This document shows positions 7,833 to 15,592 of a stretch of DNA of 34,052 nucleotides, in pieces; position 1 is the first letter of the stretch, and every line of letters begins with the position of its first letter. Origin of the DNA: Methylobacterium symbioticum (lineage in GTDB: Bacteria > Pseudomonadota > Alphaproteobacteria > Rhizobiales > Beijerinckiaceae); the NCBI RefSeq assembly GCF_902141845.1, contig NZ_CABFPH010000058.1:1-34052 (forward strand), read 5' to 3'. Both the position numbers and the translations under genes were made by a program. The notes below the pieces were generated by a model. It saw only the letters and a program-made list of their open reading frames with translations. It searched no databases and was not told the origin of the DNA.

Positions 7833-8480
7833 ATGAACACCCTGGGTGCGCCCCCTGTCATATGGCCCGAAGGGGTTTCGCAGCGCGAGTTGGCCAGGAT
7901 CCTCGGCGTCTCCGAGGGCGCGGTGCGCAAGGCGATCAAGGCCAAGCGCATCAGCGTGCTGCCGGGTGGTCGGCTGGATCCGCTCGCAGCTCGGGAGGGC
8001 TGGGGCGCGTCAACCGATCCAGTGCGTACCAAGGTGCACACTACGCCATCGGTACGCACCGGAGGTACGCAGCGCGCGGCGGAGGTCAGCACCGAGGCAG
8101 AGGCGCGCCAAGCGATCAGCCTCGTGGCCCGGGTGCTAGCCGAGGAAGACGTCGAGGCGTCCGGCCCCGTCGACTTCGTCAAGGCCTGGACCGCCGAGCT
8201 GACTCTGAAGGCCTGCCAGCGCAGCCTCGACCAGGCCAAGGAGGAAGGCAGCCTCGTGAACCGCGCCGCTGCTGAGGCGGCGTTCCTCGCCGAAGCCAGG
8301 GCGATCCGGGACGCCTGGATCGCTTGGCCGGCGCGGATCGCCGTCGAGCTCGCCGATGAACTTGGCATTGAGGCTCGACGCCTCACCACCGCCCTCGACC
8401 GGGAGGTGCGCCCCACCTCGCCGAACTGGGCGAGCCCACCACCGACTTCTCAAACGCTGCCTGAGGACCCACGATGCTGA
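7833..8480 (+). CDS. Phage terminase small subunit-like protein (orphan)
   Basis: This 215-residue protein has an N-terminal helix-turn-helix, SQRELARILGVSEGAVRKAI (residues 16-35), that would read DNA as in Nu1-type small terminases. It then has a Ser/Thr-rich linker and a C-terminal helical region containing RDAWIAWPARIAVELADELG, a pattern seen near the C-terminus of phage small terminase subunits. In a phage it would recognise the packaging site and recruit the large ATPase/nuclease subunit. Here no large subunit follows. A short frame overlapping the stop (8474-8581) is cut after 35 codons. The gene is therefore most likely a prophage remnant, though the protein itself looks intact. The family call is from motif memory, so it is moderately certain. 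Confidence 0.65.
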   Translation: MNTLGAPPVIWPEGVSQRELARILGVSEGAVRKAIKAKRISVLPGGRLDPLAAREGWGASTDPVRTKVHTTPSVRTGGTQRAAEVSTEAEARQAISLVARVLAEEDVEASGPVDFVKAWTAELTLKACQRSLDQAKEEGSLVNRAAAEAAFLAEARAIRDAWIAWPARIAVELADELGIEARRLTTALDREVRPTSPNWASPPPTSQTLPEDPRC

Positions 8481-8581
8481 AGCTGGATCCCCGCCCGACC
8501 GACCTCCGCTTGATCGGCCTGTTACCCAGCGCAATGTCCTATCCTGCACCTACGCTGCCTCAATTGCCCCGCCCAGCGTGA
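8474..8581 (+). pseudogene. Possible truncated start of the gene after the terminase small subunit
   Basis: An ATG overlaps the small terminase stop codon (ATGCTGA) and opens a 35-codon frame beginning MLKLDPRPTDLRL, ending in TGA at 8579-8581. The overlapping start is typical of coupled phage genes. The frame is too short for a large terminase, so it is a remnant at best and may be chance. Confidence 0.25.
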
Positions 8582-8807
8582 CCAAAGACTTTAGCGCGAA
8601 CTGAATGATAAATATTCATTCATAACAACATCATGAGCTTCCATCTATAATGTTGGATATCTGAATATCAATTCAGCATACACAATGGTCATGAGCACCT
8701 AGTCGCAACCCGGATTGCAACGATGAGAGCAGGTGGACACAGGCACAGGTCCATGCTCTCTGACCACCATCCTACGTCAGGCGAATTCTCAATTAGGAAA
8801 TCCGGCC
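8482..8807. promoter_or_regulatory. AT-rich promoter region of the lemA-M48 operon with two small palindromes
   Basis: The gap turns sharply AT-rich between about 8595 and 8700. It contains TGAATGA-N7-TCATTCA (arms 8602-8608 and 8616-8622) and CTGAAT-N4-ATTCAG (arms 8661-8666 and 8671-8676). Both palindromes share a TGAAT half-site and lie about 130-205 bp before the lemA start. They look like operator or curved-DNA elements controlling the downstream operon. No gene is visible here. Confidence 0.35.
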
Positions 8808-9365
8808 ATGAAATGGGCTCTTTTGGCCGCGGCGATCATTGTGCTGGCCTGGCTCATTATCACCTACAACGGGCTGGTCGCGCTTCGGCAGCGCACGGCA
8901 CAGGCTTTCGGCGATATCGACGTGCAGCTGAAGCAGCGCCATGACCTGATCCCAAACCTCGTCGAGACAGTGCGGGGCTACGCCGCGCACGAGCGGGGAA
9001 CGCTGGAGGCGGTGATCCAAGCCCGCAACGCCGCGGCGGCCGCTCAGGACCCTGGGCAAGTGGTGCGGAGCGAAGGGGCGCTCCAGAATTCGCTGCAGCG
9101 CCTCGTCGCCCTAGGCGAGGCGTATCCCGACCTGAAGGCGAGCACCAACTTTCAGGCGCTGCAGGAGCGCCTCGCCGACATCGAGGACAAGCTTGCGGCA
9201 GCTCGGCGCTTTTTCAACAACGCGGTCGCCGAGTACAACGCTGCGATCGCAGCGGTCCCAGCCGTCTTATTCGCGGCGCCGTTCGGCTTCACGCCGAAGC
9301 CGTTTTTCGACCTCGGAGAGGGCACGCGTGCAACGCTCGAGGCACCGCCTCGCGTTTCGTTCTGA
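8808..9365 (+). CDS. lemA: LemA family protein
   Basis: This 185-residue protein has an N-terminal membrane helix (KWALLAAAIIVLAWLII) followed by the LemA hallmark YNGLVALRQR and RHDLIPNLVETV. A long four-helix-bundle region ends with AARRFFNNAVAEYNAAI, also typical of LemA. The family is anchored in the inner membrane with its bundle outside, has no settled biochemical role, and often sits beside HtpX/M48 proteases or TPM-domain proteins. ATG at 8808 is favoured because AGGAAA lies about 6 bp upstream. The in-frame ATG at 8733 would put 25 unrelated residues before the membrane helix. It forms an operon with the M48 protease gene 18 bp downstream. Confidence 0.93.
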   Translation: MKWALLAAAIIVLAWLIITYNGLVALRQRTAQAFGDIDVQLKQRHDLIPNLVETVRGYAAHERGTLEAVIQARNAAAAAQDPGQVVRSEGALQNSLQRLVALGEAYPDLKASTNFQALQERLADIEDKLAAARRFFNNAVAEYNAAIAAVPAVLFAAPFGFTPKPFFDLGEGTRATLEAPPRVSF

Positions 9366-9383
9366 CGGCAGCAGGACCGGCCA

Positions 9384-10349
9384 ATGCTGCCCGCCTACGG
9401 CCTCTACACGCATATTCGTGCGAACGAGGTCCGGTCTCGTGTCCTCGTCATCTGCTTGTTCCTCTTCAGCCTCGTGTTGGCCTACGGGCTCGCCCTTCTG
9501 ATCCGCGCAACGAGCGGCGGCTTGCCTGCTGGAACGCTGCCAGGCTTCGCTGCCTACCTGCGGGCAGCCCTACACGATCTCGTCTGGATGGGACCGCTCG
9601 CCATCGCCGCCACCATCCTATGGCTGTTCGTCGCCTTTCGCGCTCATCAGGCCATCGTGGCGGGGGTGATCGGAGCTCGACCCTTGATACGGTCGGAAGC
9701 GCCGGACCTGTACCGCCTGCTCGAAGCCCTCTGCATCGCGCGCGGCATCGCGATGCCGGCCCTTCAGATTGCCGACGATCCGGCACTGAACGCCTACGCC
9801 ACCGGCCTCAACCCGAGCCAGTACACGATCACGGTGACGACCGGACTGATGGCGTCGCTGGACGCGCGCGAGATGCGGGCGGTGCTCGCCCATGAGCTGA
9901 CGCATATCCGCAACGACGACGTGCGGACCATGATGATTGCTGTGGTGATTGCGGGGATTTTCGCCTTTCTAGCCGAGGCCGCCTCTCGACGCGACTACAC
10001 CCGCGACCTCGGCAGCCGACGCGAGGGTGCCTTCCCGGCGATGCTCCTCGGCGCCGCGCTGATCACCCTCGCCTGGATCCTTTCCCGAGTTATACAGTTC
10101 GCGCTCTCTCGTACGCGGGAGTACGTCGCAGATGCCGGGGCCGTGGAGCTTACGAAGGATCCGGACGCTTTGATCTCGGCTCTTCTCAAAATCTCGGGAC
10201 GAGGCGATCTCGTGCGTGCGCCGGCAGGCGTCATGGAACTCTGCTTCGACAACCCCCGCGCCGGCTTCCTCGGTCTCCTGAACACGCATCCCGCGGTCGA
10301 GGACCGGATCGCCGCACTCGTCCGGTATGCGGGTGGACGGGCCCCCTGA
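9384..10349 (+). CDS. M48 family membrane metalloprotease (HtpX-like)
   Basis: This 321-residue protein carries HELTH (residues 170-174), the zinc-binding HExxH, and a downstream ligand Glu246 in REYVADAGA. Membrane helices are visible at about 19-41, 66-86, 183-203 and 219-239. This is the layout of M48B/HtpX proteases, which cut damaged or misassembled inner-membrane proteins. HtpX itself is usually a little shorter, and this belongs to the M48 branch that pairs with LemA. The 18-bp gap to lemA implies co-transcription. The next genes converge on it, and one of them encodes a protein resembling a secreted metalloprotease inhibitor. Confidence 0.92.
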   Translation: MLPAYGLYTHIRANEVRSRVLVICLFLFSLVLAYGLALLIRATSGGLPAGTLPGFAAYLRAALHDLVWMGPLAIAATILWLFVAFRAHQAIVAGVIGARPLIRSEAPDLYRLLEALCIARGIAMPALQIADDPALNAYATGLNPSQYTITVTTGLMASLDAREMRAVLAHELTHIRNDDVRTMMIAVVIAGIFAFLAEAASRRDYTRDLGSRREGAFPAMLLGAALITLAWILSRVIQFALSRTREYVADAGAVELTKDPDALISALLKISGRGDLVRAPAGVMELCFDNPRAGFLGLLNTHPAVEDRIAALVRYAGGRAP

Positions 10350-10362
10350 CCGCCCCGAGGGC

Positions 10363-11040
10363 TCAGGGCGGCCGCACCATTTCCAGGGGTTTGCCACCCG
10401 CGGCCTTGGCATAGCTCTCCGGTCCGGAGGGTTCGAGAGCCAGGGAGGTCTCTGGTTTGCCGTAGAGCATCAGCTTGAAGTCCTCGACCCTGGCGCTATC
10501 GAGTCGCAGGCGAGCGACAGCAGGATCGCAGGGTGTGCCGGTCTTCAGGGTCAGCTCTGTCGCCTCATCCTTCGGGCCTTTGGAGAATGTGAGCGGGCAC
10601 AGCGCAGAGCCGCCAGGGCGGCGCAGCACCCACGAGCCCGTCAGCGCGGGGGCGTAGGGTGCCTGATCCACCCCCGGCGCCGCTTTGACCATGAAATGGA
10701 CTGGTGGCGTCTCGAAGGAGGTCTTCATGATCGTCGTTTCGTCCTCGCCGAACTCGAGGAGGAGCTTTCCGTCCGCCGCAAAGAGCCGGACGCCGCCGTC
10801 GTAGTTCCAGGCAGCCGCGCGCCCGACGGCAACCAGGCGCACGGCACAATTGGCAGCCGGCGTTGCGCGCCAGTTCTTACCTGCCCGCTCGGCGGCCAGC
10901 GCGATGCGGCAGCCCGGCTTACCGTCATCCGTAGCGACAAGCCATTCGCCGACCGTGTCCTTGATGAAGTCCGGAATCGGGGCTGCGTGCGCGGCCACAG
11001 TGCTGAGCGTGAGCCAAGCGGCGAGTAGGAAGCGCGGCAT
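10363..11040 (-). CDS. Secreted protein with two Inh/AprI-like protease-inhibitor repeats
   Basis: This 225-residue protein has a signal peptide (MPRFLLAAWLTLSTVAAHA, cleavage probably after residue 19). The mature part holds two similar units, each with a G-x-W start and a Cys pair: W33/C44/C65 and W137/C148/C171. The first unit, VGEWLVATDDGKPGC followed by a second Cys and AAAWNYDGGVRLF, fits the beta-barrel Inh family (AprI, omp19) that blocks secreted metalloproteases in the periplasm. The second unit, LTGSWVLRRPGGSALC, looks like a diverged copy. It is the second gene of an operon, 11 bp after the OmpA-domain gene, and converges on the M48 protease gene with 13 bp between stops. The family call is by pattern, and whether it inhibits the neighbouring protease is unknown. 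Confidence 0.65.
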   Translation of the reverse strand: MPRFLLAAWLTLSTVAAHAAPIPDFIKDTVGEWLVATDDGKPGCRIALAAERAGKNWRATPAANCAVRLVAVGRAAAWNYDGGVRLFAADGKLLLEFGEDETTIMKTSFETPPVHFMVKAAPGVDQAPYAPALTGSWVLRRPGGSALCPLTFSKGPKDEATELTLKTGTPCDPAVARLRLDSARVEDFKLMLYGKPETSLALEPSGPESYAKAAGGKPLEMVRPP

Positions 11041-11051
11041 GACGGGCTTCC

Positions 11052-12149
11052 TCAGTTGACCTTGACCAGTTCGACGCGTCGGTTCTTGGCTCGCCCCTCT
11101 TCGGTGGCGTTGCTCGCGAGCGGCGCGGCCATGCCCACACCCTGCGGGACGAGGCGCGCAGCTGCGATGCCGGACCCCGTCAGGGCAGCCGTGACGGCCT
11201 GGGCTCGACGGCGGGAGAGGTCGAGGTTGTAGTCGACGCCGGCTTGGTTGTCGGTGTGGCCGACGACCAGCACCTTCGTGGCGGGGGCACCGCGCAGGAA
11301 GCTCACCAGCTCGGCGAGCTGCGCCTGACTCTCAGGCTTGATCTCCGCTTTTGCCGTGTCGAACTGTATTGCGTAGAGCGCCACACGGCCCTCGCGCTCA
11401 AGGCCCTGGCCAACGGCGCTCGCCGCGATCGTCTCCATGCGCTGCTCGCGCGCGGCCGTCTCCACGGTCACCACCAAGGCCACCAAGCGCCCAACCCAGG
11501 CCTTGCAGTTCGAGCCCGCCGAGACGTCGCCGACGTTCCAGACGAGCACCGCCGCCTTGCCGCCACCCTTCGGCAGATCGAGCAGGGTGTAGCGCTGGGC
11601 CGAGCGATCCTCCTGCAGCACGCATTCCGTCCAGGGCCCCGCGATCATGTCGTAGGGGTAGAGCATGTGTACGAGGCCGGTCTTGCTGCCGCCGGATCGC
11701 CCCGAGGTGACACCGGACCCACCGCAATCGTCGCGGCTGCACTCGAAGAGGACGCTGCCACCCGCCTCCTTGACTGCCTGCTGGTAGCCGCGCACGACCT
11801 CCAAGGCCGAGCGGCCCGCAGGCAGGAGATAACTCATTCGCGTGAGCCGCCCCTCCACGGTCAGGGGCTCGGGGGGCAGGTAGAGGTCGTTGTTGTGGGC
11901 ATCGACCTTGTCGGGGCGCCGCTCGAGCTTGGCATTCGGTAGAGCGATCTCGTCGAACGCGCTGGCCTTGCTCTCCAACAGGATGGCGTCCGCATAGCGC
12001 GGCAGAGCCGTCGCATCCCGTGCGCCCGGCGCGTCGCCCGCTGGGATAGAGCCGGCCTTCAAAGGCGGAGCTGCAGGGGCAGCTTGGCGCACAGGCGGCG
12101 GCCCCGCCGCGACCAGGAGAAGGGCAGCGCACGCGAGCAGGCGTTTCAT
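11052..12149 (-). CDS. OmpA family protein
   Basis: The 365-residue protein begins MKRLLACAALLLVAAG, a signal peptide; the cysteine inside it is not in an obvious lipobox. The middle (about 80-250) is an unassigned periplasmic domain containing LTRMSYLLPAGRSALEVVRG and a possible disulfide pair ECSRDDC. The C-terminal ~110 residues form an OmpA/MotB peptidoglycan-binding domain: IQFDTAKAEIKPESQAQL, VVGHTDNQAGVDYNLDLS with the diaminopimelate-binding Asp, and RRAQAV before a terminal NRRVELV. It should tether the outer envelope to peptidoglycan. I prefer ATG 12149 to the in-frame start at 12182 because the signal peptide begins there. It heads the operon with the Inh-like gene. Confidence 0.88.
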   Translation of the reverse strand: MKRLLACAALLLVAAGPPPVRQAAPAAPPLKAGSIPAGDAPGARDATALPRYADAILLESKASAFDEIALPNAKLERRPDKVDAHNNDLYLPPEPLTVEGRLTRMSYLLPAGRSALEVVRGYQQAVKEAGGSVLFECSRDDCGGSGVTSGRSGGSKTGLVHMLYPYDMIAGPWTECVLQEDRSAQRYTLLDLPKGGGKAAVLVWNVGDVSAGSNCKAWVGRLVALVVTVETAAREQRMETIAASAVGQGLEREGRVALYAIQFDTAKAEIKPESQAQLAELVSFLRGAPATKVLVVGHTDNQAGVDYNLDLSRRRAQAVTAALTGSGIAAARLVPQGVGMAAPLASNATEEGRAKNRRVELVKVN

Positions 12150-12442
12150 CGAATCCTCAAGACATGTCCGACAGCGGAGCATACACTGGTTTGAATGGAG
12201 GGTGGCAAGTCGGTAAATCCGATTTATGCTGTCTTCACATCTCGCGCTCTAAATTCGAGCAGTCTTGCAGATGCTACGACTTTGGCGGTCGCCCTGATGG
12301 GACCGCAGGCCTTTCAGCCGGCATCATGCCCCGGAGCCGAACCTTCCCGTGAGTAGTGTTGGCCAGCTTCAGCGCAAACACCGGCCTAAGATGTTAGACA
12401 CCAATCCCTTCGAACGCGGGGCCTACACCGGACGCGATCGCG

Positions 12443-12604
12443 GTGCGGATCATCTGCGCCGCAGGCGCCCAGCGAATCCCGATTCACGACGATCCTGCCA
12501 ACAGCACCTGCGAAGTCGGTGGCTTCGTGCAGTTCGCCCGTCTCGGGCAGGCCTGGGCCTTCACCGAGGTGCGGCATCGCTGGCCGGAAATGGTGGGCGA
12601 GTAG
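12443..12604 (+). pseudogene. Small phage-type hypothetical protein or remnant
   Basis: A GTG at 12443 opens a 53-codon frame with protein-like sequence (VRIICAAGAQRIPIHDDPAN, then EVGGFVQFARLGQAWAFTE). The segment resembles short hypothetical proteins often seen near prophage ends. In-frame protein-like sequence continues upstream to a TAG at 12395 without an ATG, so the 5' end may be missing. A second frame starting MLDTNPFERGAYTGRDRGAD at 12391 also looks natural for its first 20 residues, which hints at a frameshift joining the two. No function can be given. Confidence 0.4.
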
Positions 12605-12790
12605 ATGAATCCTGCGCGGGGTGCGCGGGCGCCACTCTATGAGTCCTATTGAAGCTTGCCTCCGCCTCCATAAAGTCTGCTGGTTGGTAGGATTCGGATC
12701 TCGCCGCTGGGCGGCGTGAGGTGCCAGGAGACTTGTTATACTGACCTGTGGCCGATACACAGAAACTCTGCATATTTGGTGGGTAGGCAC

Positions 12791-14041
12791 ATGAGCAGCT
12801 TAAACGCTCAATCAATCTGCTCGGTATATGTCGGCGGATCTCGTTATCTCATTGGACCTATGTCTGCATTTCCGGTGCGTAGAGATACGATACGGATCCC
12901 ACCTTCAAGCACCATTAGGACCATCGCACGAGAATCATCTGAGGTAAAACTCCTTCAATTTCGACTCGGCGATACTTATTCCGGGCAGATAGCCGATGCT
13001 GAGAAATGGCTGAAGAGCCAAGTCGAGCAAAAACGTGTCGCAATCATCCCGGTCGACTCTCATGTCCATAAACCGAACAGAGAGGCCTATAGAGATCGCG
13101 AGATAAGAGCACCTGGCTTAGTAGGGGGCGGATCGAAACTCATTGAAATTTCGTCTGATTTGAAGACATGGCCGGCACGCAGCAAGATAATGGAGATGAT
13201 ACTTCGATCTATTTCATATCTCCCCAAGCAAATACAAAAAGATTTGGTGGATTTTATCTCACCTACATCTCTATCGATACTTGCAGGAACTTTAACTTTT
13301 TGGGCTGCAGGTCACTTCTTCGGATACGGAGAAGCAATCGACGTTGTCCTTCTTGGAGTAGGCTATGCGCTTATCGGTTACTCAGCAATTGAAGGGGTAG
13401 GAAATCTTTTGGCCGGCGTCAAAGGAGCATACTTAGCTCAAGACGAGAAGCAGCTGGAGTCTGCTGCCCAAACATTTGCGCAGGGCGTGTCTCGACTTGG
13501 CGTTGACGCGATCTTGCTATTCCTAGCCAAGAAGTTCTCTGCATCGGCAACAGCTGAAGCAGAAGCCAACGCAATTGCTAGGTGGCAATCGTATATTTCA
13601 GGCCTTGAATTGCAATTCGACGGATCAAAAGCTGCTCTGTGGGCAAGACTGGGCGACAAAGGAGAGCGCGCAGCATCACTTGCAAAGGCAGAAGGCCTAA
13701 CTACTCTTGAGACTGTTCTTGAGAAAACAAACTTTTTTCAGCGGTACAAAATTGAATTCGGCAGCAAGCATACTGAGGTTACAAATAAAGTTTGGCAGAT
13801 GATTTCCGAAAAATTTGCATCCAAACTATCTGGGAGAGTCACGGTCTATATGGATCAAGTCAAGTTGATGGGCGGAAATCAGCCGCAGCTCGGTGCAGAG
13901 CTATTAGAAATTCTCGATCATACAAAAGTTACCAGCATTGTATTCAAGGACGTAAGCAACCCTTCGTTCTCACTTGTTTGGTCACCCGCCGATCTCGCGC
14001 GCTATCGTGGCCAGGTCCCTCCATCCGGGCGATGGAACTGA
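12791..14041 (+). CDS. Polymorphic-toxin-like protein with a glycine-rich membrane segment (DUF6861-like)
   Basis: This 416-residue protein is encoded in markedly AT-richer DNA than its surroundings. Residues 1-155 are unassigned. Residues about 160-250 contain WAAGHFFGYGEAIDVVLLGV and GYALIGYSAIEGVGNLLAGV followed by AAQTFAQGVSRLGVDAIL, a Gly-rich hydrophobic segment I associate with DUF6861-type linkers in type VI and other polymorphic toxins. The C-terminal part (280-395) has AALWARLGDK, a TTLE motif, VTNKVWQMISEKFASKLSG and KVTSIVFKDVS, which looks like a separate effector domain of unknown activity. The last ~20 residues are encoded where the GC content jumps, so the true C-terminus may have been replaced. 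ATG 12791 was chosen over 12716 because the preceding 25 codons look non-coding. No obvious immunity gene follows on the same strand. Confidence 0.6.
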   Translation: MSSLNAQSICSVYVGGSRYLIGPMSAFPVRRDTIRIPPSSTIRTIARESSEVKLLQFRLGDTYSGQIADAEKWLKSQVEQKRVAIIPVDSHVHKPNREAYRDREIRAPGLVGGGSKLIEISSDLKTWPARSKIMEMILRSISYLPKQIQKDLVDFISPTSLSILAGTLTFWAAGHFFGYGEAIDVVLLGVGYALIGYSAIEGVGNLLAGVKGAYLAQDEKQLESAAQTFAQGVSRLGVDAILLFLAKKFSASATAEAEANAIARWQSYISGLELQFDGSKAALWARLGDKGERAASLAKAEGLTTLETVLEKTNFFQRYKIEFGSKHTEVTNKVWQMISEKFASKLSGRVTVYMDQVKLMGGNQPQLGAELLEILDHTKVTSIVFKDVSNPSFSLVWSPADLARYRGQVPPSGRWN

Positions 14042-14183
14042 TCGTTTTGACACTGCGCCTCCTTTTACTCGGAGATCCGGCCTACGGCCCGAAGGGCTAG
14101 AAGTACTGTGAAGAGATGTTCTAGGAGCCTTGGCCGCTCGCGCGGTCAGGGCTCTTTCGTGCCTCCAAGAGGTCCGTGGCGCG

Positions 14184-14345
14184 TCAGGCAGCCTTCCGGC
14201 GCCCGCGGGCCTGCTCCCGCTCCGCCAGGGCGCCAGGCCGGCCGAGGCCGATCTGTTTGGCCAGCGCCGAGCGCTGGGCGGCATAGTTCGGCGTCATCAT
14301 GGGGGTCGGCCGGCAGACCGAAGCGCCCGCGGTAGGGGCGCGGAT
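14184..14345 (-). pseudogene. Degraded 3' end of a Ros/MucR family regulator gene
   Basis: On the minus strand, TPMMTPNYAAQRSALAKQIG followed by LGRPGALAERE and a basic end matches the C-terminus of MucR/Ros zinc-finger regulators, which end in a YPMVAPNYA...RS.LAK..GLGR pattern. One base out of frame just upstream, the DNA encodes DPRPYRGRFGLPAD, which fits the preceding part of the same family. A frameshift near 14302 therefore separates them. The zinc-finger region with its Cys and His ligands is absent, so the gene cannot produce a working regulator. It lies between the toxin-like gene and a phage-type small gene. Confidence 0.6.
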
Positions 14346-14365
14346 CGGAGTTGACTGTCTCACGG

Positions 14366-14767
14366 TCAGATTGTGCGCCAATCCGGTACCTCCTTTGGGA
14401 AGCGCTCTAGGCGATCGAGGATCGCTGTAACCAACGCTAGAGCGGGATACCCCTTCTTCCAAGGACCCGTTTCGCTACCTCGCTCAAGCCGTATCGCGCT
14501 GCGTCCGGCCGCGTATCGAAGACAGTACCCCCAATCTGGCAGGAGGCTGCTCAGCAGCCGGACCGCATCATCGTATGAGGTGATGAACGGCCGCACAGTC
14601 ACGCTGCACGCTGTCACATAGTAGTAACGCTTGAACTCGTCGCAGGGGCCCCACGGCCGCCACCTCAATGGCGGACTATGACCTTCATTGTTCAAGAAAA
14701 TTGTATCGACACAGAGCGTATATCGGTCGCCGTTTATTTGTGCGCACCCTAAGCAAAAGGGCGCCAA
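14366..14767 (-). CDS. Hypothetical protein with phage ABA-sandwich-like C-terminus
   Basis: The frame opens right after a stop codon. Its only early start is TTG at 14767, and a GTG lies near residue 50. The C-terminal ~80 residues, with PFITSYDDAVRLLSSLLPDW, then RSAIRLERG and YPALALVTAILDRLE, follow the pattern of short phage proteins with an alpha-beta-alpha sandwich (a Thr-Ser-x-Asp-Ala start, a hydrophobic strand, then Pro-Ala-Leu-Ala-Leu before the last helix). These are uncharacterised and common in alphaproteobacterial prophages. The N-terminal half is less convincing. It overlaps the frame 14685-14924, and the two may be parts of one gene broken by a frameshift. Confidence 0.45.
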   Translation of the reverse strand: MAPFCLGCAQINGDRYTLCVDTIFLNNEGHSPPLRWRPWGPCDEFKRYYYVTACSVTVRPFITSYDDAVRLLSSLLPDWGYCLRYAAGRSAIRLERGSETGPWKKGYPALALVTAILDRLERFPKEVPDWRTI

Positions 14768-14924
14768 TCAGTTCTGGATCTGCCCGTGTTGCGCGCCATT
14801 GATAGTAATACTTATCTTCTAAGCGCTCGCGGATACTGCGAACCTGCGCGGGGTCGATTTCACGAGGATCTGGGCGAGTGTCCCTGAAATGCTGGTCTTT
14901 GTAGGTGCCGATCATGTCGTCCAT
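14685..14924 (-). CDS. Hypothetical small protein, possibly the N-terminal part of a frameshifted gene
   Basis: The frame encodes 79 residues from ATG 14924 (MDDMIGTYKDQHFRDTRPDP), with a charged helical segment QVRSIRERLEDKYYYQW. It is hydrophilic, with no signal peptide and no recognisable motif. Its 3' end overlaps the start of the phage-like frame 14366-14767 in another frame by about 80 bp. This is unusual for two intact genes and suggests an indel that split a single gene. The surrounding DNA is somewhat AT-richer than the backbone. No function can be assigned. Confidence 0.4.
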   Translation of the reverse strand: MDDMIGTYKDQHFRDTRPDPREIDPAQVRSIRERLEDKYYYQWRATRADPELIGALLLRVRTNKRRPIYALCRYNFLEQ

Positions 14925-15257
14925 GGCAGCTTGATCCCGCGGATATGTTTCACTCCATATCGCATCCTTGATCCCGTAATCTGCCTAGGCTGATACACTC
15001 CAAGCATTCCTCGCAATTTCTCCCGCTAATCTGGAGATACCAGTCAGCAGACGACGCTCGGCTTTCGCGATTAGTCTTGTAGTCGTCATCGCATCAGCAT
15101 CCAGGCTTCAAGGACACCCATAGCTCAGCCGAAAGCCCATTCCCTACCGCCTGAAAGGTGAGGTTTCCTTAAGAATACCATGATCGCGCACGCTGGTGAG
15201 AGCAGTTGCCGGTCGTAGAGACGCGGTCGTGACGATCATCGACAGGCTGGGCAGAGG
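14925..15257. other. Intergenic stretch with no gene seen
   Basis: About 330 bp between the hypothetical gene at 14924 and the stop at 15258. I find no open frame with coding character, no RNA gene and no strong inverted repeat on either strand. Confidence 0.4.
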
Positions 15258-15590
15258 TTACGGCTCTCGGAGGTCTCGCGCCATCAGTTCGAACCCCGCC
15301 ATCTCAAGCCTAACGAGCAGCCGGCGCCGCGCATCGCCGAGTAGCCGGTCGTGCCGAGCTCGCGCACCCGGATCGGTCTGCTCTATCTCAACGATCGCGC
15401 GCGCCGCCCGATGCAGGTCGTCTGCCGCGGCATCCAGACCGGGATCACGCTCGACCAGCGTCAGAATGTCGAGCAGGTGATGCCGCAGTTCCTGCACCGC
15501 CGATGGCTGACCGAGCCGGACCTGTGCGAGCGCCGCCTCGATCCCATTGAGGCGGTCGGCCAGCATCTCGGAGACCAGAGCCGGCGTCAC
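15258..15590 (-). CDS. Small helical hypothetical protein, coupled to the upstream gene
   Basis: The start is GTG at 15590, placed 2 bp after the stop of the upstream gene (TGATCGTG), which implies translational coupling. The 110-residue product, VTPALVSEMLADRLNGIEAA followed by QELRHHLLDILTLVERD and RRRLLVRLEMAGFELMARD, is predicted to be wholly alpha-helical and cytoplasmic. It has no cysteines and no known motif. A longer reading of the same frame to 16031 is not favoured, because that part overlaps the better gene at 15593-15835 and is Arg/Gly-rich. Function unknown. Confidence 0.55.
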   Translation of the reverse strand: MTPALVSEMLADRLNGIEAALAQVRLGQPSAVQELRHHLLDILTLVERDPGLDAAADDLHRAARAIVEIEQTDPGARARHDRLLGDARRRLLVRLEMAGFELMARDLREP

Positions 15591-15592
15591 GA

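Noticed and set aside
13982..14284. A minus-strand frame with a Ser/Arg-rich product below the toxin gene
   Set aside because: Reads in the wrong phase across the mucR remnant and has no protein-like features.
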